Below, in pieces: positions 9,101-17,672 of a stretch of 64,000 bases of DNA; the stretch's first letter is position 1, and every line of letters begins with the position of its first letter. Made by a program: the position numbers and the translations under genes. The DNA is taken from contig NZ_WITJ01000010.1 in the NCBI RefSeq assembly GCF_009601015.1, positions 57,202 to 121,201 of the forward strand, given 5' to 3'. The notes below the pieces were generated by a model. It was given only the letters and a program-made list of their open reading frames with translations. It searched no databases and was not told the DNA's origin. The DNA comes from Lactococcus hircilactis. Lineage in GTDB: Bacteria > Bacillota > Bacilli > Lactobacillales > Streptococcaceae.

Positions 9101-10000
9101 TTAAGCGCCCTCACTTCTTGACAATAAAATCACACAGATCACGACCAAAAGCATCGCAAAAATTGAAAGTGGCGTCAAAGCAAGTCCAAACAATGGGACA
9201 CTCACTAAAACAGACGTTAATGGTTCTGTTGCTGTTGCCACATTCACGACCAATGGCGACACAAACTCTGTCGCTTGCAACCAAATCAAAAACGCAATCG
9301 CAGTCCCAAGAATCGCAATAGATAAAATATAAAAAATCGATAACGCTTCAATTTTAAAGTTTATTTTCCAAAATGGATGAATGAAATTACTTCCAATACC
9401 AGCTAAAATCATGCCCCAACCAGCGACATTCACAGAGCCATATTGTCTCAAAATCCGCCTTGGCGCAAGCGAATAAATCACCACAGCGACAGCCGCAAGA
9501 CCACCCGTACACAATGCTAAAATACTGATATTCAAGTGATGCACATCACCATTAGAAATCAGCAAAAAAACACCAAACATCGCACCTAATACGAGTAAAG
9601 TGGACTTTAATTTTGGAAGTTTTTTATTAAAAAACGCCCCATAAATTAAAATAAAAACAGGCGAAGTATATTGTAAAATCGTCGCTGTAGCAGAATTAGA
9701 TAATTGAATCGTAAAATAATAAAAAAATTGCACAGAAAAAATGCCCCCAAAAGCATAAAGCAATAAAACCGGCCAATTCTTCTTTTCCTTAATCAAATTA
9801 AAAAATAAAGTTTTAGATTTAAAATAAGAAATTCCTAACAAAATCATTCCCGCGACCAGCAATCGAAATGAAGTAATCCACAATGCATCTCCATGATAGG
9901 CTTGGAAAAAAAGTTGCCCAAATATCCCTGAAATACCCCATAAAATGCCTGCAAATATTGCAAGCATTGTTCCTTTAAATATTTTTTGTTGATTCGTCAT
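9101..10000 (-). CDS. EamA-family (drug/metabolite) transporter
   Basis: A 299-residue protein with ten predicted membrane helices in two EamA repeats (residues about 10-145 and 155-295). The first repeat begins AGILWGISGIFGQLFF and carries the conserved TATILQYTSPVFILIYGA. The substrate cannot be inferred. The -10 box TATAAT at 10013-10008 ends 7 nt before the ATG. The only SD-like sequence (AAAGGA) is too close to the start, so this may be a leaderless transcript. Confidence 0.9.
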   Translation of the reverse strand: MTNQQKIFKGTMLAIFAGILWGISGIFGQLFFQAYHGDALWITSFRLLVAGMILLGISYFKSKTLFFNLIKEKKNWPVLLLYAFGGIFSVQFFYYFTIQLSNSATATILQYTSPVFILIYGAFFNKKLPKLKSTLLVLGAMFGVFLLISNGDVHHLNISILALCTGGLAAVAVVIYSLAPRRILRQYGSVNVAGWGMILAGIGSNFIHPFWKINFKIEALSIFYILSIAILGTAIAFLIWLQATEFVSPLVVNVATATEPLTSVLVSVPLFGLALTPLSIFAMLLVVICVILLSRSEGA

Positions 10001-10007
10001 ATCCTTT

Positions 10008-10013
10008 ATTATA
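10008..10013 (-). promoter_or_regulatory. -10 box immediately upstream of the EamA gene
   Basis: TATAAT on the minus strand, 7 nt from the start codon. A weak TGAAAA sits at -35 spacing (17 bp). Confidence 0.5.
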
Positions 10014-10056
10014 CACTAAACTTGATTCTTTTTTCATTATCAGAAATGAAAAAGTC

Positions 10057-11547
10057 TCATTTTTTTATTAAATTAATATTATTTTCTCCTAGCGCCTCAA
10101 TAAAAGCAGCATCATGTTCAATGATTAGCATTGAAGGACTAAACGTTTTAATGAGCGTAATGATTTGCTCATGATTAAACACATCCAAATAATTAAGCGG
10201 TTCATCCCAAACATAAAGTTGTGCTTTTTGAGCTAAACTTTTAGCTAACTCGACTTTCTTTTGTTGCCCTTGACTCATCGTTTCAATTCTTTGATCAAAT
10301 ACGCTGCGCTCCATCCCAAGTTTTCGCAAATGAGAATAGAAGGTTTCAATCTCTATGTGATTTTCTCCTGCAAAATCTCGCAACGTTCCCTGATGTTGAG
10401 GCATTTGATCTACATAAGAGATTTGAAGAGATGAGACTACTTCTAGTTTCCCTTTTATTTGTCCATCAAAAATCCCTTTAATGGCTTTCACAATACTAGA
10501 CTTTCCAGTTCCGTTTTTTCCAGAAAGAACGAGGTGTTGTCCCCTTTCAAGTTTAAAATGAATCGGCTCAAACAAATCATGATCATATCCCAAGGTAAAA
10601 TCCTCGCAAGATACTAACACTTTATGAAAATCAGGAAAAAAATTGAGAGATAAATCATCTATTTTTTCAAGATTTTTAAGTAATTTTTCCTTTTGTTCAA
10701 TCTCTTCATTCATTCTGTTTTCCAAATTTTTAGATTTCTGCATCATATTTGCAGCTTTACGTCCTAAAAATCCCTTATCGATCCGCTTCGTTTCTGTATC
10801 AAACCCTCGTTTTTTTCGAGATTTTGTCATTTCCAGATTTTTTGACCATTTTTCTTTTTCTCTAGCTGTTTTTTTTAGACGAGAAATATCTTTTTTTAAC
10901 TTTTCATCTTCAAAAAGTTCAAACGCATCTCGTAACTTTTTTTGTTCCTCATATGTTGAAAAATTCCCTTGATGAAGCAAAATTTGTTTTCGCTCAATCA
11001 CCAAGATATGATCACAAATTTCATCTAAAAACTGTCGATCATGTGATGCGACGATAAATCCTGATTTTTTCTTGAGATAATCCGCAACTGTTTTTCGACT
11101 TTCCAAATCCAAATGATTTGTCGGTTCATCAATCAAAGGAAAATTCCCCTCCTCTAAAAATAATAGAGCCAATAAACACTTCGTCTGTTCTCCACCAGAA
11201 AGCGACTCAAAAGGACGCCACAACAATTCAATAGACACCTCTAAAAGTTTAAGCTCACGTTCTAATTTCCACTGCTCAAAACTTGCGCACTCATAAAGAA
11301 GTTCCAGCGTTAAAAGTGATGATTTTCCTTTTATATCTTGAGGAAAATACACAAAATTTTCTTTTATCGTCTTTAAAGTTTCAGTTTTAAGAGCACCAGA
11401 TAAGAGTTTGAGTAGGGTTGTTTTTCCTCGTCCGTTGCGTCCTACTAATCCCAATCTCCATTTTTTATCCATATTAATCTGAGCATGGTCAAAAATAAGC
11501 GCCTCTTGATATCCAAAAGTTAAATTTTTGATTTCAATATTAGACAT
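10057..11547 (-). CDS. ABC-F ribosomal protection protein, Lsa type
   Basis: A 496-residue protein with two ABC nucleotide-binding domains and no membrane segment. Walker A motifs are GRNGRGKTT near residue 36 and SGKNGTGKSS near 340; signatures are LSGGEQ and MSQGQQ; the Walker B of domain 1 reads PLIDEPTNHLDL. A long charged linker lies between them. Length, order and N-terminus resemble Lsa proteins. Lsa(D), described in L. garvieae, is the obvious candidate relative. These proteins dislodge lincosamides, streptogramin A and pleuromutilins from the ribosome. The Lsa assignment is from memory of the family, not a search. GGAGG precedes the ATG. Confidence 0.85.
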   Translation of the reverse strand: MSNIEIKNLTFGYQEALIFDHAQINMDKKWRLGLVGRNGRGKTTLLKLLSGALKTETLKTIKENFVYFPQDIKGKSSLLTLELLYECASFEQWKLERELKLLEVSIELLWRPFESLSGGEQTKCLLALLFLEEGNFPLIDEPTNHLDLESRKTVADYLKKKSGFIVASHDRQFLDEICDHILVIERKQILLHQGNFSTYEEQKKLRDAFELFEDEKLKKDISRLKKTAREKEKWSKNLEMTKSRKKRGFDTETKRIDKGFLGRKAANMMQKSKNLENRMNEEIEQKEKLLKNLEKIDDLSLNFFPDFHKVLVSCEDFTLGYDHDLFEPIHFKLERGQHLVLSGKNGTGKSSIVKAIKGIFDGQIKGKLEVVSSLQISYVDQMPQHQGTLRDFAGENHIEIETFYSHLRKLGMERSVFDQRIETMSQGQQKKVELAKSLAQKAQLYVWDEPLNYLDVFNHEQIITLIKTFSPSMLIIEHDAAFIEALGENNINLIKK

Positions 11548-11577
11548 TGCACACCTCCACTAGGTTGTGAAGGTCAA

Positions 11578-11742
11578 TCAAATCCCACTTCTTCTAGGAC
11601 CGTTTTTTGATGAGACGTGTGTATTTTGTTTGGTCGCCTTGTCATTAAAGTGTCCTTTTTGTTTTTGCTTTGAAGTAAATGTCGATTGACCTTGTTTTAT
11701 TTTTTCTAATCTTTCTTGGATTTCTTTTTGTTTTAAGTTCAT
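11578..11742 (-). CDS. small basic protein (54 residues) in the lsa leader
   Basis: An ORF starting at ATG 11742 with AAGGAG seven to eleven bases upstream, ending 30 bp before the ABC-F start. The translation begins MNLKQKEIQERLEKIKQGQS and ends KNGPRRSGI; it is Lys/Arg/Gln-rich with an amphipathic N-terminal helix and no membrane segment. It lies after the attenuator terminator, so it is co-transcribed with lsa only when readthrough occurs. I do not recognise a function. Confidence 0.6.
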   Translation of the reverse strand: MNLKQKEIQERLEKIKQGQSTFTSKQKQKGHFNDKATKQNTHVSSKNGPRRSGI

Positions 11743-11772
11743 TTTTTCTCCTTCTTTTGTGATGTTACAACG

Positions 11773-11806
11773 AAAAAACTCTTCTCATGACATCGCATGA
11801 AAAGAG
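11773..11806 (-). terminator. attenuator terminator in the lsa leader
   Basis: An 11-bp stem with one mismatch (arms 11806-11796 and 11789-11779), 6-nt loop, then six T (11778-11773) on the minus strand. It lies 170 nt into the transcript and upstream of the coding region. Confidence 0.82.
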
Positions 11807-11947
11807 CTTTTCCCTATACTTTTTCCCTCAAAAAGAAGGCGCACTAGATCAAGTCCATCTCACTAAAATGTCATGAACGCACACAAAAAAACAAGATTTA
11901 AAGTTACTGTATTTTTTTGGATGCAATGTGTTCAAGACATTCTTATT

Positions 11948-11959
11948 TCAATAGACCAT
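11948..11959 (-). CDS. tripeptide upstream ORF (Met-Val-Tyr) in the lsa leader
   Basis: ATG GTC TAT TGA, preceded by AAGGTGG, begins about 17 nt after the predicted transcription start. Such very short ORFs sense ribosome-targeting antibiotics in ABC-F leaders. Its translation is inferred from layout only. Confidence 0.5.
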   Translation of the reverse strand: MVY

Positions 11960-11982
11960 ACCACCTTCGTTAATTTAAGAAC

Positions 11983-12011
11983 ATTATAACAGATGGATTT
12001 TATTTTGTCAA
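11983..12011 (-). promoter_or_regulatory. sigma-A promoter of the lsa leader
   Basis: Consensus promoter on the minus strand: TTGACA (12011-12006), 17-bp spacer, TATAAT (11988-11983). Confidence 0.9.
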
Positions 12012-12039
12012 AAAATAAAAAACCACTAACGTGATTTTT

Positions 12040-13296
12040 CTAATTTCTTCTTTGAGAACGTTTTGCTTTTTTTGCATTTAATTTATCCCGTCCTTTGTCT
12101 ATTGACGCTTGTTTAATAACACCTTCTGGAATTTGATTATATTTCATTGAAAGCACTAAAGCAAGGCCAATCATATTGGACATCAAGGCGGATCCTCCTT
12201 GAGAAATAAATGGAAGTGGGATTCCTGTCAAAGGAACAACACCAATCGCCGCACCAATATTTTCAAACACGTGGAATAAAATCATCATGATAATTCCTGT
12301 TGAAATATAAGTATAGAATTGATTATTTGATTTAAACGTCACTCGGATCATCCGATAAATCAACATGAAATATAAGAAAATCAAAAATGTTGACCCCACA
12401 AAACCAAAATCCTCAGCAATAACAGTAAAAATCATATCCGACTCTCGCACTGGGACTTGAACATTAGCCACTCCAATACCATTCCCCCAGATGCCACCAA
12501 TCCCAACAGAGATCAATGATCTTGCTTGTTGGAGACTAAATGTTTGCATATTAGCAAATGGATCAAGCCAGGCTTCAAAACGCTGTACTTGATAAGTCGC
12601 AAAACTTGTTTTTTCCAAAAACGCTTGTCCAGCAGGATTGGCGACGAGCGCGACTATGCCCCCTGCAACACCACAAACAAACACGAGTGCTGGAATAATT
12701 ATTTTCCAACTCACTCCAGAAACTAAAATAACTCCTGCTAAAATAACCACAAACACTAAAAATGTCCCAAAGTCTCTCTGGAAAATAGATAATAATGCAA
12801 CGGGAACTGTAGCAAGCAATAACCATCCAATTAATTTAAAATCATCTTTTAAACTTCGCTCATCGACCTTATTTTGAAAATTTACAACTAACCTGCTAAT
12901 AAAAAGGATAAAGGCGATTTTCATAAATTCTGACGGTTGAAAGAGATTGTGTCCGCCAAAGGCGACCCAGTTTTTTGCTCCTGTTAATTTCACCGTTTGA
13001 GCATCATGAAAAAAGATGGGAAGAACATTTAAAAAGAGTCCGAAGCCATAAATATAAGGAGTCAATTTCCATAATAATTTTGAATCCAAATGCATGACAA
13101 TAAAAGCAATCACGGATCCAATAAGTACCCAAATGGCTTGTTGTGCCACCATTTGAGTGGCACGATTGGCATGGTCATGAGAAACCGCCACATAAAGGGC
13201 ATATAAACCGATGAGGATTAATAAAAAAGCAGGCAATAAAAGGGCATAATCAATCCGATTATCGATCGAAAAGCGTGTGTTATTTTTTTTACTCAA
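12040..13296 (-). CDS. rodA: rod-shape/septum glycosyltransferase RodA (SEDS family)
   Basis: An SEDS peptidoglycan polymerase with ten membrane helices. The core signatures NLFQPSEFMKIAFIL near residue 130 and ESDMIFTVIAEDFGFVG near 295 identify the FtsW/RodA/SpoVE family; the short termini favour RodA over FtsW. It works with a class B PBP in wall elongation. I place the start at TTG 13296, which has GGAG six bases upstream; a GTG at 13326 would add ten residues but has no Shine-Dalgarno site. A TATAAT (13370-13365) gives a likely promoter. Confidence 0.9.
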   Translation of the reverse strand: MSKKNNTRFSIDNRIDYALLLPAFLLILIGLYALYVAVSHDHANRATQMVAQQAIWVLIGSVIAFIVMHLDSKLLWKLTPYIYGFGLFLNVLPIFFHDAQTVKLTGAKNWVAFGGHNLFQPSEFMKIAFILFISRLVVNFQNKVDERSLKDDFKLIGWLLLATVPVALLSIFQRDFGTFLVFVVILAGVILVSGVSWKIIIPALVFVCGVAGGIVALVANPAGQAFLEKTSFATYQVQRFEAWLDPFANMQTFSLQQARSLISVGIGGIWGNGIGVANVQVPVRESDMIFTVIAEDFGFVGSTFLIFLYFMLIYRMIRVTFKSNNQFYTYISTGIIMMILFHVFENIGAAIGVVPLTGIPLPFISQGGSALMSNMIGLALVLSMKYNQIPEGVIKQASIDKGRDKLNAKKAKRSQRRN

Positions 13297-13427
13297 AACT
13301 AGCTCCAATGTATCAAACTTATTCACGACATGAACAAGTTTTTATCTCTAAAATCAATATCTCTATTATACATTTTTTCATTTGATTTAGGGGGATTTTT
13401 TGTTATTTCTTTTTGTTTTATTTTTTA

Positions 13428-13455
13428 CAAAAAAATCCGCACTCCTGCGGGTTTT
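13428..13455 (-). terminator. terminator after the TVP38-family gene
   Basis: Stem CCGCA/TGCGG (13437-13441 and 13446-13450) with a CTCC loop and a run of seven T on the minus strand, overlapping the TVP38 stop codon. The plus strand also has a short T-run, so it may act in both directions. Confidence 0.8.
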
Positions 13456-14059
13456 ATAAAATTTTTTCTAAGAAGCCCCCACCATAAATCAAAAGATACG
13501 AGTAGGCTAAAATCGGGATTGGTTTACATAAAATCATGGTCCAAAAGAGAAAACGCCAACTCATTTTTGTTTGACTCGCAATTAATACTAAGGCATCATC
13601 TGGTGCAATTGGAGATAAAATGAGGAGTGCAAAAATAATATTGAATTTTCTTTGTCCTTTTTGAACCCAGCCCATGTATTTACGATAGGCCTTTTCTTTA
13701 ATGAAGGTCTGAACCAGAGATTGTCCATATTTTCGTCCAAAATGAAAAAGCAAAAAAGAACCCAGAACAATCCCCACATAATTATAAATAAATCCCCAAA
13801 CAGGGCCAAAAATCAAAACACCTGCTGCCATTGTAAATCCACCAGGGATGATGGGAACAATCACTTGAATGATCTGCAAACAAAAGAAAATCAATGGTCC
13901 TAAAAAACGATGAGCTAAAATCAATTGTTGCAAGGCAGTTTGATTTTGAAAAACACCCATTCGCCAGAGATAAACGGCCCCTATAATTGTTGCAACGAAA
14001 CCTAATAAAGTGATGATATTAAAAATTCTTTTGATATATTTTAAAACATTATCGTTCAA
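13454..14059 (-). CDS. TVP38/TMEM64 (DedA-like) membrane protein
   Basis: A 201-residue protein with about five membrane segments. The SNARE-associated/VTT domain is marked by PIIPGGFTMAAGVLIFGPVWGF near 75, GSFLLFHFGRKYG near 100 and SPIAPDDALVLIAS near 152. Some family members act in lipid scrambling or undecaprenyl-phosphate recycling; the role here is unknown. The start is TTG at 14059 with GAGGG six bases upstream. Confidence 0.85.
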   Translation of the reverse strand: MNDNVLKYIKRIFNIITLLGFVATIIGAVYLWRMGVFQNQTALQQLILAHRFLGPLIFFCLQIIQVIVPIIPGGFTMAAGVLIFGPVWGFIYNYVGIVLGSFLLFHFGRKYGQSLVQTFIKEKAYRKYMGWVQKGQRKFNIIFALLILSPIAPDDALVLIASQTKMSWRFLFWTMILCKPIPILAYSYLLIYGGGFLEKIL

Positions 14060-14089
14060 AAAAGACCCTCACTTATTCTCATGATTTAC

Positions 14090-14500
14090 TTAACGTTGGT
14101 GTGTTTCTGATTGAAGATGTGCTAAGTAGGCTTCGTTTTCTTCTACCCATCCATCTAATAATTTGCCTAGTGGTTTAAATCCGATTTTCTGTCTTGAATC
14201 AGTAAAGTGCTTTTTATGATAGAAATGATGAATTTGTGGATTTTTCTCCAAGCTTCTAATCGAAAGACTTATTTTTTTATTGTATTCGTCGATGTCGATG
14301 ATTTGGGCATCCATTTTTTGCCCAATGGTCATCATCTCGCGGATGTTTTTAACAAAACCAGACTGAACTTCTGAAATATGGATTAATCCTTTTTGCTCTT
14401 TTGATTTAGGATCTTCTTCAATGAGTTTGACAAAAGCCCCGTAATCTTGAAGTCCAATCACCTCAATCCGTACAATATCGCCTATTTTTTGCTCTTTCAT
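14090..14500 (-). CDS. S1-domain RNA-binding protein, CvfD/GSP13 (YugI) family
   Basis: A 136-residue protein. Residues 1-75 form one S1 domain (GDIVRIEVIGLQDYGAFVKL, then KGLIHISEVQSGFV and KKISLSIRSL). The C-terminal 60 residues are basic and His-rich (HHFYHKKHF). CvfD in Streptococcus and general stress protein 13 in Bacillus have this architecture and associate with ribosomes or mRNA. It starts 3 bp after the cyclophilin stop, so the two are probably co-transcribed. Confidence 0.85.
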   Translation of the reverse strand: MKEQKIGDIVRIEVIGLQDYGAFVKLIEEDPKSKEQKGLIHISEVQSGFVKNIREMMTIGQKMDAQIIDIDEYNKKISLSIRSLEKNPQIHHFYHKKHFTDSRQKIGFKPLGKLLDGWVEENEAYLAHLQSETHQR

Positions 14501-14503
14501 TTT

Positions 14504-15094
14504 TTATTTCTCGATGATGTCAATGGAAGTAATCACAACGTCATCAACAGGTTTATCCTGAATGCCTGTTTCAACAGAAGCGATGTCATCCATCACTTTA
14601 AAACTTTCTTCGTTGGCTAATTGTCCAAAAACAGTATGACGACCGTCTAAATGAGGAGTTCCTCCCTTGGTGTAACGTTCTGCAATTTCTTCTGGCCATC
14701 CACCTTCAACTAATGCTTCTTTTGGATAAGGGAGGTTTTGATTTTGAACGATAAAAAATTGAGAACCATTGGTATCTGGTCCTGCATTTGCCATTGATAC
14801 TGCCCCTCGGATATTGAACGCATTCAATGAAAATTCATCTTCAAATTTATCCCCATAAATGGAACTTCCCCCCATCCCTGTCCCTGTGGGATCTCCGCCT
14901 TGAATCATGAAATCTTTGATGATTCGGTGGAAAATAACACCATCGTAATAGCCTTTTTTTGAGAGTTCAACAAAATTTTTCACAGTTTTTGGAGCTAATT
15001 CATCAAATAATTTAATGGTCAAATCACCATGGTTAGTGTGCATGATGGCTGTTGTTGCGTCAAAGTTTTCGATGTCGATTTGTGGATAAGTCAT
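14504..15094 (-). CDS. ppiB: cyclophilin-type peptidyl-prolyl cis-trans isomerase
   Basis: A 196-residue cytosolic cyclophilin with no signal peptide. The family motifs are complete: [25 protein letters not shown] near residue 50, [16 protein letters not shown] near 100 and GRHTVFGQL near 152. The catalytic Arg (in FHRII), Gln (MIQGG) and Phe (QFFI) are present. It assists folding at Xaa-Pro bonds. Only a weak Shine-Dalgarno (AGAAAGA) precedes ATG 15094. Confidence 0.94.
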   Translation of the reverse strand: MTYPQIDIENFDATTAIMHTNHGDLTIKLFDELAPKTVKNFVELSKKGYYDGVIFHRIIKDFMIQGGDPTGTGMGGSSIYGDKFEDEFSLNAFNIRGAVSMANAGPDTNGSQFFIVQNQNLPYPKEALVEGGWPEEIAERYTKGGTPHLDGRHTVFGQLANEESFKVMDDIASVETGIQDKPVDDVVITSIDIIEK

Positions 15095-15135
15095 ATTTTT
15101 TCTTTCTAGTGCTTGGTTTAACTTTATTTTGATTT

Positions 15136-15939
15136 TTAATCAATGATTTTGAGGGCGCGAAGTGCTTTTAAAATGCCGTCATTTTCGATAGTTTCTGTGA
15201 TGTAATCTGCTTTATCTAAAATTTCTTGATGAGAAATTTTCATTGCAACAGATAATCCTGAAAGATCAAAAAGTTCACGATCATTTAATTCATCCCCAAA
15301 ATTCATCATGTTTTCTGGTTTTAAATCTAACCGATCTAATATTTTTTTACAGCCGTCAGCTTTTGAGCCATGAATCGGAACGAGATCTGATGAATATTCA
15401 TGCCAACGGACCATTCTAATTTGTTGCTTAAGTGATTCTGTTAATTCGATCTGATCATCATGATCTGAGAGAGATAACATTTGATAGACATCATGGTTAA
15501 GATAATAATTTTTATTTTCTTTAAGTGTGCCATAAATCGGATGGATTGCACTGCTTGCAATTTCATTCCACTGGGAGACGTATAATTCATCTGATCCAAC
15601 AAAAGCATATTCACTGTGATTCGCTTCAAGCCAATCCATCATTTCTTTTACTGTTGCTTTTGAATATGGATTTTTAAAAATCACATTTTTTTGCGCATCC
15701 ATCACAAAAGCACCATTGATGGTGACAAAGTAATCAGGATTTAGTGCTTTAACTTCTGGGACGACGCCGTATAAATTTCGTCCTGTCGCAATTCCTGTCA
15801 GGATTCCTTTTTGATGCAATTTTTCAAAAACTTCAGTGATTGAATCAGGCATATAAGCGGTCGTTTTTACTCGGAGCGTATCATCAATATCAAAAAAAAT
15901 GATTTTGATTTGCTCTGCTTTTTTGATTAATTCTTCCAT
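15136..15939 (-). CDS. HAD-superfamily Cof-type phosphatase
   Basis: A type IIB (Cof) HAD hydrolase of about 267 residues. Motif I is FFDIDDTLR at residues 13-21, motif II is in [10 protein letters not shown] near 50, the motif III Lys is in [10 protein letters not shown] near 190, and motif IV is [12 protein letters not shown] near 210. It probably dephosphorylates a sugar phosphate or cofactor. The start is ATG 15939, preceded by GGAAAG; an open frame continues 30 codons upstream but overlaps the promoter. Confidence 0.88.
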   Translation of the reverse strand: MEELIKKAEQIKIIFFDIDDTLRVKTTAYMPDSITEVFEKLHQKGILTGIATGRNLYGVVPEVKALNPDYFVTINGAFVMDAQKNVIFKNPYSKATVKEMMDWLEANHSEYAFVGSDELYVSQWNEIASSAIHPIYGTLKENKNYYLNHDVYQMLSLSDHDDQIELTESLKQQIRMVRWHEYSSDLVPIHGSKADGCKKILDRLDLKPENMMNFGDELNDRELFDLSGLSVAMKISHQEILDKADYITETIENDGILKALRALKIID

Positions 15940-15970
15940 TTCGCTTTCCAAACTTATTATTAATTCATAT

Positions 15971-15979
15971 ATTATATCA
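15971..15979 (-). promoter_or_regulatory. extended -10 promoter of the HAD phosphatase gene
   Basis: TGATATAAT on the minus strand, 31 bp before the ATG at 15939. It lies just after the liaR stop codon; no good -35 is visible. Confidence 0.55.
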
Positions 15980-16003
15980 TAATTTAAGGTTTTGGTCTTT
16001 TTC

Positions 16004-16633
16004 TTAAACGAGATGGTGCGAAATTGCATAAATCGTTGCTTGGGTGCGATCTGTTACTTCTAATTTATTAAAAATGTTAGAAACGTGTGTTTTAACCGTT
16101 TTTAAACTGATAAAAAGAGCATCTGCGATTTCTTGATTGGACATTCCTGTTGCTAGAACTTTGAGGACTTCAAGTTCACGTTTTGATAAATCATCATATC
16201 GTTCATGTTTCCGGTGCTTTTGTTGCGCAATTTTTTCTTTGACTGCTTCTGATAAGACATCTTCTCCATTCGCTACTTTTCGGATGGCATTTGCGATTTC
16301 TGCAGCTTGAGAGGTTTTTAAAATATACCCTTTTGCCCCCGCTGAGAGCGCAGGAAATACTTTTTCATCATCAATAAAACTTGTCAAAATCAGAATTTTT
16401 GCTGAGGGATTTTTTTCTAAGATTTTTTGTGTGGATCCAATCCCATCCAAGCGATCCATTACCAAATCCATCAAAATCACATCTGGATTTAGTGCTTGTG
16501 CTTTCAAAAAACCAGATTCTCCGTCTGCAGCTTCTCCAACAACCTCAATGTCAGGTTGAATGGTCATGAAACTTGATAATCCGAGTCGAACCATCTGATG
16601 ATCATCCACAATTAATAATTTAATTTTTTCCAT
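16004..16633 (-). CDS. liaR: cell-envelope stress response regulator LiaR/CesR
   Basis: A 209-residue NarL/FixJ response regulator. The receiver domain has the acidic pair DD at 10-11, phospho-acceptor Asp in VILMDLVMDRLDG near residue 55, and Lys in GYILKTS near 105. The C-terminal LuxR-type helix-turn-helix (KRELEVLKVLATGMSNQEIADAL) follows. Gene order liaF-liaS-liaR identifies it as the lipid-II stress regulator, called CesR in L. lactis. It starts 15 bp after liaS. Confidence 0.93.
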   Translation of the reverse strand: MEKIKLLIVDDHQMVRLGLSSFMTIQPDIEVVGEAADGESGFLKAQALNPDVILMDLVMDRLDGIGSTQKILEKNPSAKILILTSFIDDEKVFPALSAGAKGYILKTSQAAEIANAIRKVANGEDVLSEAVKEKIAQQKHRKHERYDDLSKRELEVLKVLATGMSNQEIADALFISLKTVKTHVSNIFNKLEVTDRTQATIYAISHHLV

Positions 16634-16648
16634 TGTTTATTCCTATTT

Positions 16649-17647
16649 TCATTTTAATGCCTCATCTTTGGCAGTTTTTGGGATGCGGATTTCTACGGTT
16701 GTGCCTTGATTGGGTGCTGAGATCACTTTGGCATCTCCTCCAAGAAGGAGTGCACGCTCTTTTATATTTGCTAAGCCATAACTTGCCGTTTTATCACTGG
16801 TTGTGGGATCAAATCCAACACCATCATCAGCAATCTTTAAGACTATATTACCATAATTTTCACGTAATATCACTTCAATATTCTCCGCTTGTGAATGTCT
16901 TAACGTATTACTGAGAATTTCTTGAGCCATCCGAAAGAGATTGTCTTCGATATTGCTTGTGGTTTCAATATCAGCCAATTTCACATTGATATTTGCTGAT
17001 ATTTTAGCTTGTAATTCGTCTGTCAGTGCTGACAGCCCCTCACTTAACGTTTTTCCGTCCAATTCTACTGGCCTGAGGTGCAATAATAGCGCACGCATTT
17101 CATTTTGCGCAGAGTGTAAGACTTTTAATACGAGGTTTGTTTGCGTTTCAATTTGTGCTTTCGTGAGATTTTGTGTGGATTCTGTCACTGATGACAAAAT
17201 CATCGTCGCAGCAAAAAGTTCTTGGCTGACAGAATCGTGCAACTCTCTTGAAATCCGTTTGCGTTCTAATTCAATGATTTCTGCTTTATCTGCTGATTTT
17301 TGCTGAGATAATTCTTGAAGTTCTGTGGACATTTCGATAATTTTTTTATAAATCACTTTAAGTTCTGCATTTTCAGGGAGCAGATTTTGCTCTAGCCGTT
17401 TTGCGTCGGTTTCAAATTTTTGCTGAATCAGGAGATTTTCATAATAATTGAATAGCGTAAAAATCAACGCAAGAATCGCGGCAATCGAAATTAAAATCCA
17501 TAAGCCATAAATATGCGTACTCACATTTCCCATCATTTCTGACATTCCCATACTCTGGTTATTGTTGAGTAGCACAAAAAGGAGTGCGTACACTCCTAAA
17601 ATGATGAAAAAAATAGATAAAAATGTGGTTACTATTGAACGTTTCAT
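16649..17647 (-). CDS. liaS: cell-envelope stress sensor histidine kinase LiaS/CesS
   Basis: A HisKA_3-type histidine kinase of about 332 residues from ATG 17647. Two membrane helices (near 5-27 and 45-70) flank a short extracellular loop, the compact sensor layout of LiaS. The phospho-acceptor His is in RKRISRELHDSVSQELF, and the ATPase domain has the N-box EILSNTLRHSQ and G-boxes DDGVGFDP and GLANIKERA. An open frame extends 63 codons upstream but overlaps liaF; AGGA precedes 17647. A palindrome copy lies inside at 17020-17035. Confidence 0.93.
   Translation of the reverse strand: MKRSIVTTFLSIFFIILGVYALLFVLLNNNQSMGMSEMMGNVSTHIYGLWILISIAAILALIFTLFNYYENLLIQQKFETDAKRLEQNLLPENAELKVIYKKIIEMSTELQELSQQKSADKAEIIELERKRISRELHDSVSQELFAATMILSSVTESTQNLTKAQIETQTNLVLKVLHSAQNEMRALLLHLRPVELDGKTLSEGLSALTDELQAKISANINVKLADIETTSNIEDNLFRMAQEILSNTLRHSQAENIEVILRENYGNIVLKIADDGVGFDPTTSDKTASYGLANIKERALLLGGDAKVISAPNQGTTVEIRIPKTAKDEALK
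17020..17035. repeat. dispersed palindrome inside liaS
   Basis: Perfect CTGTCAGTGCTGACAG, read in liaS as Leu-Ser-Ala-Leu-Thr. Confidence 0.9.
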
Positions 17648-17672
17648 TGTGGTCCTAAATCTATCATTAAAA

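Larger units (their letters stand above)
11743..11976 (-). ncRNA. attenuator leader of the lsa operon
   Basis: The untranslated leader runs from a sigma-A promoter (TSS near 11976) to the 54-residue ORF. It contains a tripeptide uORF (11959-11948), an arm at 11876-11868 that is exactly complementary (9 bp) to 11793-11785 in the 3' half of the terminator stem, and the terminator itself (11806-11773). Upstream of the antiterminator arm, GAACAC near the uORF can pair with the GTGTGCGTTC around 11885-11875, as an anti-antiterminator would. The layout is that of ribosome-stalling attenuation known for other ABC-F resistance genes. Confidence 0.7.

Noticed and set aside
10028..10054. Hairpin TTTTTCATT/AATGAAAAA after the lsa gene as a terminator
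   Set aside because: The minus strand has no T-run after the stem; a T-run exists only on the plus strand where no gene ends.
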